Assembly (NCBI RefSeq): GCF_017876395.1
Contig: NZ_JAGINX010000001.1
Location: 1,860,001-1,924,000 of the forward strand
DNA length: 64,000 nucleotides
Direction of reading: 5' to 3'
Source: Nesterenkonia lacusekhoensis
GTDB taxonomy: Bacteria; Actinomycetota; Actinomycetes; Actinomycetales; Micrococcaceae
The position numbers were made by a program, and so were the translations under genes. Below are positions 28,487-37,934 of this stretch, piece by piece (the first letter of the stretch is position 1; the number at the start of each line of letters is the position of its first letter). The notes beneath the pieces are model-generated. The model worked only from the letters and a program-made list of their open reading frames with translations, did no database searches and had not been told where the DNA came from.

Positions 28487-29171
28487 GTGTCTCTCCTGCG
28501 CTGGGGTCTTGGGCGGCATCGGCGGTGTCCTGCGGGGCATCCTCAGCCGCTGGCTCCTCTGCGGGTTCATCGTCCGCGGGCTCATCCTCGGAGGCGGCTC
28601 GGACCAGCGAGTCCCACAGGGCGTCTCCCCAGGGCAGGTCGGTGCGGACCTCGCCGGGTTCATGGTGTTCGGGGATGTCGGAAGAGATCTCCGGCTCGCC
28701 GATCACGTGGTACTGCCGCTCCCCCGGCATGACCAGGTTGATGCGCTCACGGGCCTGCTGCCGCACGTAGTCGGGATCCTCCCAGCGGGCCAGGTCCGTC
28801 TCCAGCTCGGCCTGGAGCTCCTGCTCCTCGGCGATGTCGGCCTCCAGCTCGGAGATCTCGGCGCGCTGCTGGAAATAGGTGCGGACGGTGGGCACCAGGA
28901 AGGAGATGACCACCAGGGTGACCAGGGTCAGCACGATCAGTCGCCCGGAGAAGGTCCTCTCCGGGACCAGGGTCCTGCTGCTGGCAGGGGTCTTGGGCGC
29001 GGGCTTGGCCTGGACGGCAGGAGCCACCGCACTGCGCCTGGCCCGCTTGGCGGTGATGTCGGCAGGAGTCCTGATCTCGCCGGAGACCTGCTCACGCTCT
29101 TCGAACCTGCGGGCCTGCTTCTGCCGGGCACGAGAGGCGGCACGCTGCTCTTTCTTCGTGCTGCGGGACAC
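28479..29171 (-). CDS. FtsB/DivIC-like septum formation initiator
   Basis: The 230-residue protein has a basic cytoplasmic N-terminus of about 75 residues, one transmembrane helix (LIVLTLVTLVVISFLVP), a coiled coil (AEISELEADIAEEQELQAEL) and the FtsB-like DPDYVRQQARERINLVMPGE motif, ending in an acidic low-complexity tail. The family bridges FtsL and FtsQ in the divisome. It heads the ftsB-DUF501-ppx-subtilase operon. Enolase, often found upstream in relatives, is not here; a GNAT gene is. Confidence 0.85.
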   Translation of the reverse strand: MSRSTKKEQRAASRARQKQARRFEEREQVSGEIRTPADITAKRARRSAVAPAVQAKPAPKTPASSRTLVPERTFSGRLIVLTLVTLVVISFLVPTVRTYFQQRAEISELEADIAEEQELQAELETDLARWEDPDYVRQQARERINLVMPGERQYHVIGEPEISSDIPEHHEPGEVRTDLPWGDALWDSLVRAASEDEPADDEPAEEPAAEDAPQDTADAAQDPSAGETHD

Positions 29172-29272
29172 AGGTCATCGCCTCCGGGGAAGGTAACGGG
29201 CTTGGAACTTCAGAGTAGACGAGCAGTCGCCGTCGTTCCCTGAGGAACACGCGTGTGCCCGAGACCGCCGCT

Positions 29273-30229
29273 TCAGGAGGTGCTGAGATCCCGGACGTAG
29301 ATCAGGGCATCGAAGTCAGAATCGGCCAGCCCGTTGTCGGTCAGCTCGTCGATGACCTGCTTCAGCGGCCCCATGGAGTCGTCCACCTCCACAGTGACCG
29401 GGTAGCGGGCAGAGACCAGGGCCAACAGCGCGCGGGCGGCCGAGCCGGCCTGCTCCTCGTCCAGCTCCGGGTTCCACCCCAGCAGGACATCGGCCGGATC
29501 CTCCGTACGCTCAGCGGTGTAGCTGACCGCGAAGGCCAGGATCGGCTTGGCGCCCTGGGCCGAGACATCGCGCAGCACGACGGCGCCCGAGGCGCCGGTC
29601 TCGGGAGCAAGCAGCAGCTGCTGCGCCTTGCCCACCGTCATCTCCGCGCGGTCCCACTCGTGGACGGCGTTGTAGAACTCTGCGACCAGCTGGGACAGCT
29701 CCACCGAGCCGGTGGCCAGGTCCTCGAGGTCCAGCTGAGCCGCATCCAGGTCCGGCAGCTTCAGGGCTCCGGGCTGGACGGTGACGCGGCGGGAGCGCTG
29801 GACTTTCTGGAAGCCGTTGTCCTTCAGGAAGCACTGGGCGGCCGAGTGTTTGGCCACCCGGGCCTTGAGGTTCTGCGTGCCGCAGTTGGGCAGCTCGGCC
29901 TCGAGGATCTCGAGCAGCTGAGCGGCCACACCCCGGCGGCGGTGCTCAGGGGCGACCTCCGCGTAGAAGGAGAGCCGGTCCGGGTGCAGCGAGGAGCGGA
30001 AGATCGTGGCGGCGGCCACCGGGACGCCTTCATGCTCGGCGACGATGCAGCGTGACCAGGGCTCGTTGGACGAAGGACGCAGCAGGCCGCGGTCGGCATG
30101 ATGCATCGGGTTCTCCGGGTCTCCCCAGACTTCGAGGAGCCTGAGGTCATCGCCCTCTGCCCAGGGGCGGACGGTCAGTCCGGAATCGAGGGCGAGGCGG
30201 GAGGATGTCTCCTCGGGCGTGGTGCTCAT
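29273..30229 (-). CDS. GNAT family N-acetyltransferase, two-domain
   Basis: The 318-residue protein has an N-terminal GNAT domain with the acetyl-CoA loop EHRRRGVAAQLLEILE. The C-terminal half has a second, weaker GNAT-like fold (LLGWNPELDEEQAGSAARAL). The double-GNAT length is like MshD (mycothiol synthase), but sequence hallmarks are not strong enough to claim that. A promoter with TTGCGT (30294-30299) and TAGACT (30271-30276), spaced 17 bases, lies upstream. Substrate unknown. Confidence 0.7.
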   Translation of the reverse strand: MSTTPEETSSRLALDSGLTVRPWAEGDDLRLLEVWGDPENPMHHADRGLLRPSSNEPWSRCIVAEHEGVPVAAATIFRSSLHPDRLSFYAEVAPEHRRRGVAAQLLEILEAELPNCGTQNLKARVAKHSAAQCFLKDNGFQKVQRSRRVTVQPGALKLPDLDAAQLDLEDLATGSVELSQLVAEFYNAVHEWDRAEMTVGKAQQLLLAPETGASGAVVLRDVSAQGAKPILAFAVSYTAERTEDPADVLLGWNPELDEEQAGSAARALLALVSARYPVTVEVDDSMGPLKQVIDELTDNGLADSDFDALIYVRDLSTS

Positions 30230-30270
30230 CGCGGGTCCTTTGGGTGCGACAGTTCTCTAACAGCTCAGCG

Positions 30271-30299
30271 AGTCTAAACCTGTGCGTAACATGACGCAA
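30271..30299 (-). promoter_or_regulatory. Predicted promoter of the GNAT gene
   Basis: On the minus strand TTGCGT (30294-30299) and TAGACT (30271-30276) have a 17-base spacer, giving a leader of about 35 bases before the ATG at 30229. Confidence 0.5.
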
Positions 30300-30314
30300 A
30301 GCGTTCGCCGCTCG

Positions 30315-30345
30315 CGCTGTGCCGGCGCTGAACCCCGGCACAGCG
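30315..30345 (-). terminator. Hairpin downstream of glyS
   Basis: Arms 30315-30325 and 30335-30345 (CGCTGTGCCGG with CCGGCACAGCG) are perfectly complementary. The hairpin is 70 bases past the glyS stop. No T-run follows. Confidence 0.5.
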
Positions 30346-30414
30346 GGCTCGTTCGGCGATCACCCGGTACAGCCGCTCCGCGCCGCCCGGGCCCCTGTCT
30401 CGCCTCTGTCAGCC

Positions 30415-31794
30415 TCAGCCCAGAAGCCGGGCCGCCAAGTAGCTCTGCACCTGATCCAGGGCCACACGTTCCTGGGTCATCTCGTCGCGGTCGCGGATGG
30501 TCACCGCCTGGTCCTCGAGGGTGTCGAAGTCCACGGTGATGCAGAACGGGGTGCCGATCTCGTCCTGGCGGCGGTAGCGGCGGCCGATGGCACCGGCGTC
30601 GTCGTAGTCGATGTTCCAGTGCTTGCGCAGCTGATCCGCCAGCCGCTGCGACGGCTCAGCCAGCTCCGCCTTCTTCGACAGCGGCAGCACGGCCGCCTTG
30701 ACCGGTGCCAGCTTGGGGTGGAGCTTCAGCACGGTGCGGGTGTCCACGCCGCCCTTGGCGTTGGGGGCCTCATCCTCGGTGTAGGAGTCGATGAGGAAGG
30801 CCATCATCGCGCGGGTCAGACCGAAGGAGGGCTCGATGACGTAGGGCGTGTAGTGCTCTTCGGTCTTCGGGTCGAAGTACTGCAGCTTCGCGCCGGAGGC
30901 CTCCATGTGGGAGCCCAGGTCGTAGTCGGTGCGGTTGGCGATGCCCATCAGCTCGCCCCACTCGGAGCCTTGGAAGTCGAAGCGGTACTCCAGGTCGATG
31001 GTGGCGGCCGAGTAGTGGGCGCGCTCCTCCTCCGGGACATCAAACTTGCGCAGGTGGTCCGGGTTCAGGCCCAGATCGGTGAACCAGGTGTAGCAGGCCT
31101 CCACCCAGTGATCGAACCACTGGGCGGCCTCCTCGGGGTGGGTGAAGTACTCGATCTCCATCTGTTCGAACTCGCGGGTCCGGAAGATGAAGTTGCCGGG
31201 GGTGATCTCGTTGCGGAACGCCTTACCGATCTGGCCGATGCCGAAGGGCGGCTTCTGACGCGCGGAGGTCACCACGTTGGAGAAGTTCACGAAGATGCCC
31301 TGAGCGGTCTCCGGGCGCATGTAGTGCAGGCCCTTCTCATCGTCCACCGGTCCCAGATAGGTCTTCATCAGCCCGGAGAACTGCTGAGGCTCGGTCCAGG
31401 AGCCGCGGGTGCCGCAGTCGGGGCAGACGATCTCTTCCATACCGGATGGCGCGCGACCCTTCTTCTCCTCGAACGCCTCCTCCAGGTGATCCTGGCGGTG
31501 ACGCCGGTGGCACTGGGTGCACTCGACCAGCGGGTCGGAGAAGGTCTTGACGTGGCCGGAGGCGTGCCAGACCTGCTGGGGAAGGATGATCGCAGAATCC
31601 AGGCCGACCATATCGCCGCGGCCGCGCACGAAGGACTGCCACCACTCAGACTTGATGTTCTCCTTGAGCTCGGTGCCCAGCGGGCCGTAGTCCCAGGCCG
31701 ACCGCGATCCCCCGTAGATCTCACCGGACTGGAAGACGAAGCCGCGGCGCTTCGCCAGGGCGATCACTTTGTCGAGTGCGGTCTCTTTGGCCAT
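30415..31794 (-). CDS. glyS: Glycyl-tRNA synthetase (homodimeric type)
   Basis: The 459-residue class II synthetase begins [20 protein letters not shown] and has family landmarks [20 protein letters not shown], the zinc-like cluster [10 protein letters not shown], motif 2 [14 protein letters not shown] and motif 3 [13 protein letters not shown]. It charges tRNA-Gly. The ATG at 31794 is preferred over 31809 because GGAG is nine bases upstream. Monocistronic. Confidence 0.93.
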   Translation of the reverse strand: MAKETALDKVIALAKRRGFVFQSGEIYGGSRSAWDYGPLGTELKENIKSEWWQSFVRGRGDMVGLDSAIILPQQVWHASGHVKTFSDPLVECTQCHRRHRQDHLEEAFEEKKGRAPSGMEEIVCPDCGTRGSWTEPQQFSGLMKTYLGPVDDEKGLHYMRPETAQGIFVNFSNVVTSARQKPPFGIGQIGKAFRNEITPGNFIFRTREFEQMEIEYFTHPEEAAQWFDHWVEACYTWFTDLGLNPDHLRKFDVPEEERAHYSAATIDLEYRFDFQGSEWGELMGIANRTDYDLGSHMEASGAKLQYFDPKTEEHYTPYVIEPSFGLTRAMMAFLIDSYTEDEAPNAKGGVDTRTVLKLHPKLAPVKAAVLPLSKKAELAEPSQRLADQLRKHWNIDYDDAGAIGRRYRRQDEIGTPFCITVDFDTLEDQAVTIRDRDEMTQERVALDQVQSYLAARLLG

Positions 31795-31872
31795 AGGGCG
31801 GTGCTCCAAGGTGACGGTATGCGGTGGTCTTCGAATCCTGCGGCGCCGAGGTTCCCGACGCCGCAGGCAAGC

Positions 31873-32862
31873 TTACCGCCCAGCGCGCCTCATGTCCGGC
31901 AGAGAGGCGATGAGAACGGCCACCAGAGTCAGCGCTGTGCCCAACACCGTCGCCGTGGTGACCAGACTTCCGGGCGCCGGGACCACCAGGTCCAGCAGCA
32001 GTGAGCCGATCAGCTGACCTGCGATCATGCCCATCGCAGCCAGCAGGACGCCCACACGGGTGACCAACAGAGCACCGAGGACGATGAACACGATGCCCAA
32101 CGGCCCACCCAGATAGTGCCACCAGGTGGTCGAGAGCTGAGGAACACCGAGACCACCTTGGAGCAGCGAGACGGTCACCCACGTGAGCAGAAGCACAGCA
32201 CTGCCGGAGGCGAAGTTGAAGAAGGCACCCGGCAGAGCACTGCCATATGCAGCCGACTGCCTGCCGTTCAGAGCCTGCTGGCCGGCCTGCAGGAAGCCGC
32301 CGGAGAAGGGCAGCAGCACCAGAAGCAGCCACGCCAGGCCACGGTCAGCCACCGTCAGCTGCGGAGAGACGCCCCATATGACGGCACAGACCGTCAGCAG
32401 AGCTCCGACGCAACGCATCAGCGTGATCTGGCGACGACCGCCGGGGCCGAGCCCGATCCGGTCCCAGAGAAGCCCACCGATCGTCTGGCCGGTCACCACA
32501 ACCACAGTGAACACCGCGACGCCGATCATCCCGATGGTCAGGGTCTGCGCCAGCACGAAATAACCACCCACAGCGCCGGCGAGCAGGTACCACCAGCGGA
32601 CTTCGCCCCGCCGGAAGGCCGGAGGCACCTGCCGCATAGCCCTCCGACCGGGAGCCGTGAGAAAGACGATCACGGCCAGGACCAGCAGACCCACGAAGAA
32701 GCTGATGAAAGCCGCGAGGTAGGCGTCGCCGACCGTGGAAGAGAGCTCAGCGTTCACGCGCCCCTGCGCGGGGATGGCGATCCCCGACAGGATCATGAAC
32801 AGGAACATCCCCGCCCAGAAGAGCGGGGATCGTTGCGGCTGAGCAGGGGCTGCGGCGTTCAT
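31873..32862 (-). CDS. DMT superfamily transporter (YdcZ/DUF606-like)
   Basis: The 329-residue integral membrane protein has about ten helices in two related halves (first half from FLFMILSGIAIPAQGRVNAE, second from GFLQAGQQALNGRQSAAYG), the pattern of fused DUF606 (YdcZ) proteins. The ATG at 32862 has AAGG eight bases upstream; two other ATGs lie further out. Substrate unknown. Monocistronic, divergent from the S4 gene. Confidence 0.78.
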   Translation of the reverse strand: MNAAAPAQPQRSPLFWAGMFLFMILSGIAIPAQGRVNAELSSTVGDAYLAAFISFFVGLLVLAVIVFLTAPGRRAMRQVPPAFRRGEVRWWYLLAGAVGGYFVLAQTLTIGMIGVAVFTVVVVTGQTIGGLLWDRIGLGPGGRRQITLMRCVGALLTVCAVIWGVSPQLTVADRGLAWLLLVLLPFSGGFLQAGQQALNGRQSAAYGSALPGAFFNFASGSAVLLLTWVTVSLLQGGLGVPQLSTTWWHYLGGPLGIVFIVLGALLVTRVGVLLAAMGMIAGQLIGSLLLDLVVPAPGSLVTTATVLGTALTLVAVLIASLPDMRRAGR

Positions 32863-32978
32863 GGGCATCACCTTAGCTCCGCCGGACTCGGGCATCGGCA
32901 CTGATGTCCATATGGCGGACCGGATATCCGCGTGGGTCAGGCCCTGTCCTCGGCCGGATTCTCTGCAAGACTGAAGGG

Positions 32979-33227
32979 GTGAGTGCAGACGAGACGCTTG
33001 AGGTCCCCATCCGTGACGAGTCCATCCGTCTGGGCCAGCTGCTGAAGCTGGCCGGCGTCGTGGAGAACGGCGCCCTGGCCCGCGAGGTGATCGAGGCGGG
33101 CGCGGTGAACGTCGGCGGAGAGGTTGAGAACCGGCGCGGCCGCCAGGTCGCTCCGGGGGAGACGGTGCTCTTCGACGGCGAGGAGTTCGGCCTCCCCGCC
33201 GTGGAGCTCACCCCCGTCCAGGAGTGA
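32979..33227 (+). CDS. Small S4-domain RNA-binding protein
   Basis: The 82-residue protein is almost only an S4 domain: IRLGQLLKLAGVVENGALAREVIEAG followed by VNVGGEVENRRGRQVAPGETV. Such YaaA/HSP15-like proteins bind structured RNA, often in ribosome quality control. The GTG at 32979 is chosen because longer frames add a non-conserved arginine/glycine segment. Role inferred from the fold only. Confidence 0.75.
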   Translation: MSADETLEVPIRDESIRLGQLLKLAGVVENGALAREVIEAGAVNVGGEVENRRGRQVAPGETVLFDGEEFGLPAVELTPVQE

Positions 33228-33243
33228 GGTCCGGACCCTTTTC

Positions 33244-33327
33244 CCGCGGGTGATCGATAAAATCCATGCTGAGGGCCGACACGCCGATGTTTGAGGCCGA
33301 AAGGTGGGTTTCATTGATCACCCACGG
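33244..33327. repeat. Imperfect inverted repeat between the S4 and rhodanese genes
   Basis: Arms 33244-33265 and 33306-33327 match at 18 of 22 positions around the core GGGTGATC and GATCACCC, with a 40-base spacer. Two of the mismatches would be G-U pairs in RNA. It could be a terminator of the S4 gene or the leader of the rhodanese gene. Confidence 0.5.
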
Positions 33328-33354
33328 TGAGGGCGACAGTTCAGGAGGAGAGAG

Positions 33355-34194
33355 ATGGGCACTCTGATCACCCCGGATGAGCTGCGCGAGCTGGTGGACA
33401 GCGGCGCTCCCCCGAAGGTCCTCGACGTCCGGTGGAGGCTGGACCGCCCCGACGGCCATGAGGACTACGTGTCAGCCCATATCCCCGGGGCCGTCTATGT
33501 GGACCTGGAGCGCGAGCTGGCCGAGCCCGGTCAGACCGCCACAGCCGGACGGCACCCTCTGCCCAGCACGGAGACCCTCCAGCAGGCCGCGCGCCGCTGG
33601 GGTCTGCACCCGGGCGACACGGTGGTCGTCTACGACGACATCAAGTCCACCTCGGCCACCCGCGCCTGGTGGCTGCTGCGCCATGGCGGCGTCGAGGATG
33701 TGCGCGTGTTGGACGGCTCGCTGCGCGGATGGACCGACGCCGGCCACCCCACTGAATCAGGTGAGGTCACCCCGACGCCGGGCACCGTCACCCTGGATCT
33801 GAGCGGCCTGCCCGCGCTGGGCATCGAGGAGGTCGAGGCGTTCACCGAGTACGGCACGCTGCTGGATGTGCGCGCCTACAACCGCTACACCGGTGAGCAT
33901 GAGCCCTATGACCCGCGGGCCGGACACATCCCCGGGGCGATCAATGCCCCGACCCCGCAGAATGTGGACGAACAGGGCCGCTTCCTGGATCCGCAGCTGC
34001 TGCGCGAGAGGTTCCTGGCCCTGGGCGTGGACCCGGAGAAGCCGGTGGCCAGCTACTGCGGCTCGGGCATCCACGGCACCCACAACTCACTGGCCCTGGA
34101 GCTGGCCGGGTTCGAGACAGTCCTCTACCCCGGCTCCTTCAGCGAATGGTCCAACAACCCCGAGCGGCCCGTGGCCACCGGAGACCAGCCCTGA
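33355..34194 (+). CDS. Two-domain sulfurtransferase (rhodanese/thiosulfate or mercaptopyruvate type)
   Basis: The 279-residue protein has two rhodanese domains. In the N-terminal one the catalytic position is an aspartate (VVVYDD, D94-D95). The C-terminal domain has the active cysteine C235 in YCGSGIHGTHN. The CGSG(I/V) loop is usual for mercaptopyruvate/thiosulfate sulfurtransferases of actinobacteria. It should transfer sulfane sulfur to cyanide or thiols. A GGAGGAGAGAG ribosome site precedes the ATG. Confidence 0.87.
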   Translation: MGTLITPDELRELVDSGAPPKVLDVRWRLDRPDGHEDYVSAHIPGAVYVDLERELAEPGQTATAGRHPLPSTETLQQAARRWGLHPGDTVVVYDDIKSTSATRAWWLLRHGGVEDVRVLDGSLRGWTDAGHPTESGEVTPTPGTVTLDLSGLPALGIEEVEAFTEYGTLLDVRAYNRYTGEHEPYDPRAGHIPGAINAPTPQNVDEQGRFLDPQLLRERFLALGVDPEKPVASYCGSGIHGTHNSLALELAGFETVLYPGSFSEWSNNPERPVATGDQP

Positions 34195-34238
34195 GCTGAG
34201 CCTGAGAGCTCAGCCGCGGCGGAGCCGCAGGGGCCCGC

Positions 34239-34910
34239 TCAGCCGCGACCTTGGAGCACCACGTGGGTCAGGAACTCGTTGATATGCCCGATCTCCTGGG
34301 GCACCACACCGTGGCCGGCCCCGGCGTAGAGCACCTTGGTGAGCCTCACCGTCTGATTGGCCCACTGGTGGGTGTAGTCGATGTTCTCCCCGGGGATGAT
34401 CGGGTCCTCCTGATCGCGGCCCCAGAAGAACGGAACCTTCTGGGCGGCCAGGCCGTCGTCGTCGAAATATCCCTCCAACGCCTCACCGCGGGCCGGATCC
34501 ACCGCGAAGCCGGAGAGCCCGACGACGGCGGCGAACTCCTCAGGCCGGGTGCGCAGCAGCGAAGTGGCCATGGCCATCCCCATGGAGAAGCCCAGCAGGG
34601 TCACCGAGGAGTGGCTGCCCTTGACCGTCTCCAGCCAGGACCAGAGGTCCTCCACGGCCTCCTTGGCGGCGGCGGAGGAGTAGGCCAGGCGCTCCACGTC
34701 CAGCTCAAACCAGGTGTGGGCGCCGGGTCCGAAGCCCTCCAGCGCCTGGGGTGCGCGCACTGAGGCGTAGGTGAACTCCTCCGGCAGACCGGGCACCAGG
34801 CCCATGAGGTCCTGCTCATTGGAGCCATAGCCGTGCAGCAGCACCACCAGCGGGGTGCCCTCACGGTCTTCGGGTTCGCGGGACCAGACGACGAAGGGTT
34901 CGTTACTCAT
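34239..34910 (-). CDS. Alpha/beta hydrolase, phospholipase/carboxylesterase family
   Basis: The 223-residue enzyme has LVVLLHGYGSNEQDL near the N-terminus (oxyanion), the nucleophile elbow GFSMGMAMA and a late histidine in GAGHGVVPQE. It matches the bacterial phospholipase/carboxylesterase (EstB/YpfH-like) family. It is divergent from the SGNH hydrolase gene with only 18 bases between them, so promoters must overlap. Substrate unknown. Confidence 0.82.
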   Translation of the reverse strand: MSNEPFVVWSREPEDREGTPLVVLLHGYGSNEQDLMGLVPGLPEEFTYASVRAPQALEGFGPGAHTWFELDVERLAYSSAAAKEAVEDLWSWLETVKGSHSSVTLLGFSMGMAMATSLLRTRPEEFAAVVGLSGFAVDPARGEALEGYFDDDGLAAQKVPFFWGRDQEDPIIPGENIDYTHQWANQTVRLTKVLYAGAGHGVVPQEIGHINEFLTHVVLQGRG

Positions 34911-34928
34911 GCGTACCAGTTTGGCAGA

Positions 34929-35906
34929 ATGGTGGCTGTGAACGGTTCATCAGGTCAGTACACGCGTGGTCATCAGTCAGAGCAGGTCGGCAGCGACGCC
35001 GATCCGGCACCCAACGCCCAGGAGGGCCGCTTCACCTCGGCGGAGGAGGTGGCCGAGGCCGAGCTGGATGTGATCAGCGAGCAGGGCCCGGTGCAGCCCT
35101 CCCATCCGTGGACCCGCTATGTCGCTCTGGGCGACTCCTTCACCGAGGGCATCGGGGATCCGGATGAGACCCGACCGGGCTATCACCGCGGCTGGGCCGA
35201 CCGCGTGGCCGAGGCCCTGGCCGAGGGCACTCAGAACTTCGCCTACGCCAACCTGGCCATCCGTGGCCGGCTGATCGGGCAGATCCGTGACGAGCAGATC
35301 GCCCCGGCCCTGGAGCTGCGGCCCGACCTGATCACCCTCTGCGCCGGCGGCAATGACGTGATCCGCCCCGGCGGAGACCCGGATGAGACCGCACGCACGC
35401 TGGACACCATGGTCCAGCTGCTGAGCACCACCGGAGCCACGATCATGCTCTTCAACGGTCCGGATGTGCGTGAGACTCCGGTGGTGGGCTCCATCCGCGG
35501 CAAAGTGGCCATCTTCAACGAGAACGTCCGCACTGTGGCGGCCCGGCATGATGCCGTCGTCGCCGATATGTGGTCGCTGCGGGAGCTGACCCGCCCGGAG
35601 ATGTGGGACGAGGACCGGCTGCACTTCTCTCCGCTGGGTCACCACACCATCGCCCGCATGGCGCTGGAAACGCTGAATGTGGGCCATAACCTGGAGCCGC
35701 TGGAGCCCCGCCCGGTGCCGGAGCGCAGCTGGCGGGAGGCCCGCGTGGACGACGTCGTCTGGGCCCGTCACCATCTGTTCCCCTGGGTGGCGCGCCGCCT
35801 GCGGGGCCGTTCTTCGGGAGACGGAATCACCCCGAAGCGGCCGAACATCGAGCCGCTCTTCGGAGGCTCCATGCCTCCCGGCGGCGGCAGCATCGAGGAG
35901 AGCTGA
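34929..35906 (+). CDS. SGNH/GDSL-type hydrolase
   Basis: The 325-residue protein has an acidic extension of about 60 residues, then block I YVALGDSFTEGIGDP with the catalytic serine, block III CAGGNDVIRPGG and block V DRLHFSPLGHHTIA with the catalytic aspartate and histidine. It is probably an esterase or lipase without a signal peptide. The ATG at 34929 is used; GTG codons at 34932 and 34938 are alternatives. The C-terminal 70 residues are basic and not conserved. Confidence 0.82.
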   Translation: MVAVNGSSGQYTRGHQSEQVGSDADPAPNAQEGRFTSAEEVAEAELDVISEQGPVQPSHPWTRYVALGDSFTEGIGDPDETRPGYHRGWADRVAEALAEGTQNFAYANLAIRGRLIGQIRDEQIAPALELRPDLITLCAGGNDVIRPGGDPDETARTLDTMVQLLSTTGATIMLFNGPDVRETPVVGSIRGKVAIFNENVRTVAARHDAVVADMWSLRELTRPEMWDEDRLHFSPLGHHTIARMALETLNVGHNLEPLEPRPVPERSWREARVDDVVWARHHLFPWVARRLRGRSSGDGITPKRPNIEPLFGGSMPPGGGSIEES

Positions 35907-35957
35907 TCAGCTCCAGCCGGTGAGCCGGGCCCTCGGATCAGGTGAGATCATGGGGCC

Positions 35958-36881
35958 ATGAATCCTGCTTCTGAACCGCTGCTGGTCTTCGGCTCCATCA
36001 ACCAGGACATCGTGCTCTCCGTGGCACAGTTCCCAGAGCCGGGACAGACGCTCATGGCCTCAGGCACTCAGACCGCCATCGGCGGCAAAGGGGCCAATCA
36101 GGCCATCGCAGCCGCGCTGGCCGGCGCTCAGACCCGGATGGTCGGCGCGGTCGGCCACGACGGCGGCGGTGCTGAAGCCCTGGAGGCGCTCGAGGCGGCC
36201 GGCGTCGGGACCGACCTGGTCCAGCGACCGAGCGAGGTCCCCACCGGCACGGCCTACATCTGCGTGCGCGGCGACGGGGAGAACACGATCGTGGTGGACC
36301 CCGGCGCGAACCACGCGGTCCGCGCCCAGGCGGCCGACCGAGCTCTGACAGCCCGGGACAGCGTTCCCGACGCCGGCTGGGTGCTGCTGAGCCTGGAGGC
36401 CCCGGAGCAGGAAGCCTTTGCCTTCGCCGCCGCGGCCCGGGCACGGGGCATGCGCGTGGCGCTCAACGCCTCTCCCCTGCTGCAGGACGGGCTGCCTGAC
36501 GGTGCGGTGGACCTGTTGATCGTCAACGAGGTGGAGGCCGCCGCCGTCGCCGGTTCCGGCTGGGCGCAGTCGCCGAACCTCGCAGACCAGCTGAGCATGG
36601 AGGCCGTCGTGGTCACCCAGGGCGGGGCCGGTGTGCGGTTGGATGTGCGCGGTGCTCAGTCCGTCCACATCCCGGCGATCCCAGTGACCGTGCGGGACAC
36701 CACCGGCTGTGGGGATGCCTTCGCCGGTGTGCTGATGAGCCGTCTCTGCCGCGGAGAGCCGCTGCCCGAGGCCGCCGCGGCGGCCGCCCGCTGGGCCGGT
36801 CATGTCGCCGAGTTCGACGGTGCCTCTGCCTCCTACCGGCAGGCCTTCGCTCAGGCCGCGGGCCGAGGGCCCGAGAGCTGA
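35958..36881 (+). CDS. PfkB family carbohydrate kinase, ribokinase-like
   Basis: The 307-residue kinase has the N-terminal glycine motif GGKGANQAIAAALAG and the C-terminal anion-hole motif DTTGCGDAFAGVL with the catalytic aspartate. The overall pattern GSINQDIVLSVAQFPEPGQT is closest to ribokinase. It phosphorylates ribose or a nucleoside; next to a purine-catabolism region, salvage of ribose released from nucleosides is plausible. It is convergent with the deaminase gene. Confidence 0.82.
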   Translation: MNPASEPLLVFGSINQDIVLSVAQFPEPGQTLMASGTQTAIGGKGANQAIAAALAGAQTRMVGAVGHDGGGAEALEALEAAGVGTDLVQRPSEVPTGTAYICVRGDGENTIVVDPGANHAVRAQAADRALTARDSVPDAGWVLLSLEAPEQEAFAFAAAARARGMRVALNASPLLQDGLPDGAVDLLIVNEVEAAAVAGSGWAQSPNLADQLSMEAVVVTQGGAGVRLDVRGAQSVHIPAIPVTVRDTTGCGDAFAGVLMSRLCRGEPLPEAAAAAARWAGHVAEFDGASASYRQAFAQAAGRGPES

Positions 36882-36938
36882 GGAGGCGAGACCTCAGGGG
36901 GCGAGAGCTGAGGGGGCGGGGGCGGGCTCAGCCGTGCC

Positions 36939-37934
36939 TCAGTCTTCGGCCAACCAGGCGTCCACGGCGGCCAGCAGCTCGTCCCGACGCCCTTGGTCCA
37001 CGAAACTCGAGACGAAGGAGTTGTTGGCCAGCTGGGCCAACGCCTCGGCGTCCAGGCTGAACTGCTCGGCGATGGCCCGGAAGTTGTCGTCCACATAACC
37101 ACCGAAGTAAGCCGGGTCATCGGAGTGGATGCTCACCAGCAGCCCAGCGTCCAGCAGCGCGGGCAGCGGGTGCTCGGCGATGCTGGGCACACCCTTCAGC
37201 CGCACGTTGGAGAGCGGGCAGACAGTCAGCGGCACCTGCTCCTCGGCCAGGCGGCTCACCAGCTCCGGGTCTTCCAGACTGCGCACACCGTGGTCGATCC
37301 GCTCGGCGCCGAGCACGTCCAGGGCCTGCCATACGTACTCGGCCGGGCCCTCCTCTCCCGCGTGGGAAACGCGGCGCAGGCCATGCCGGGCGGCCAGCTC
37401 GAAGGCCTCCTGGAAGAGCTGCGGCGGGTAGTCCCGCTCGGCGGAATCCAGTCCGACGCCGATGATCGGCGCCTCCATCTCCAGCAGATCCTTCAGCACG
37501 GTCACGGCCTCGGCCGGATCACGGTCGCGCAGGAAGCAGACGATCAGCGAGCTGCTGACCCCGAAGCGCTCCCGGCTCTCGGCCAGCACGGAGGAGATGC
37601 CCTCCACCACGGTCTTCAGCTCCACGCCGCGGACCAGGTGGGCTTGCGGGTCGAAGAAGAGCTCCACGTGGCAGACCCCGCCGGCAGCCGCCCGCTCCAG
37701 GTAGGCCGCGGTCATATCGGCGAAATCCTGCTCGGTCTGCAGCACCTGCATGGTGGCGTAGTAGAGGTCCAGGAAGGACTGCAGGTCGTCGAACTCGTAG
37801 CGGGACCGCAGGTCCTCGATGTCTCGGTAGGGCAGCTGCGTGCCGTTGCGCTCCGCCAGCGCGTAGACGAGCTCAGGCTCCAGCGTTCCCTCGATGTGGA
37901 TGTGCAGCTCGGCGGCGGGCGGGTCGAATCTCAC
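36939..37934 (-). CDS. Adenine deaminase (adenosine deaminase superfamily, AAH1-like)
   Basis: The 331-residue metal amidohydrolase has H11-x-H13 (ELHIHIEGTLEPEL), H191 and E194 in HAGEE, and SDDPAYFGGY (271-280) with the metal aspartate. The combination HIHIEGTLEPE with SDDPAYFGGY is characteristic of the AAH1/ADE adenine deaminases rather than true adenosine deaminases, as far as I recall. It would convert adenine to hypoxanthine and ammonia. The GTG start overlaps the allantoinase stop (GTGA), so it is the last gene of the permease-allantoinase operon, fitting purine degradation. Confidence 0.78.
   Translation of the reverse strand: MRFDPPAAELHIHIEGTLEPELVYALAERNGTQLPYRDIEDLRSRYEFDDLQSFLDLYYATMQVLQTEQDFADMTAAYLERAAAGGVCHVELFFDPQAHLVRGVELKTVVEGISSVLAESRERFGVSSSLIVCFLRDRDPAEAVTVLKDLLEMEAPIIGVGLDSAERDYPPQLFQEAFELAARHGLRRVSHAGEEGPAEYVWQALDVLGAERIDHGVRSLEDPELVSRLAEEQVPLTVCPLSNVRLKGVPSIAEHPLPALLDAGLLVSIHSDDPAYFGGYVDDNFRAIAEQFSLDAEALAQLANNSFVSSFVDQGRRDELLAAVDAWLAED

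Noticed and set aside
36939-37934. Classical adenosine deaminase
   Set aside because: The HIHIEGTLEPE and SDDPAYFGGY motifs and the purine-catabolic operon fit the adenine deaminase branch better, though biochemical proof is lacking.
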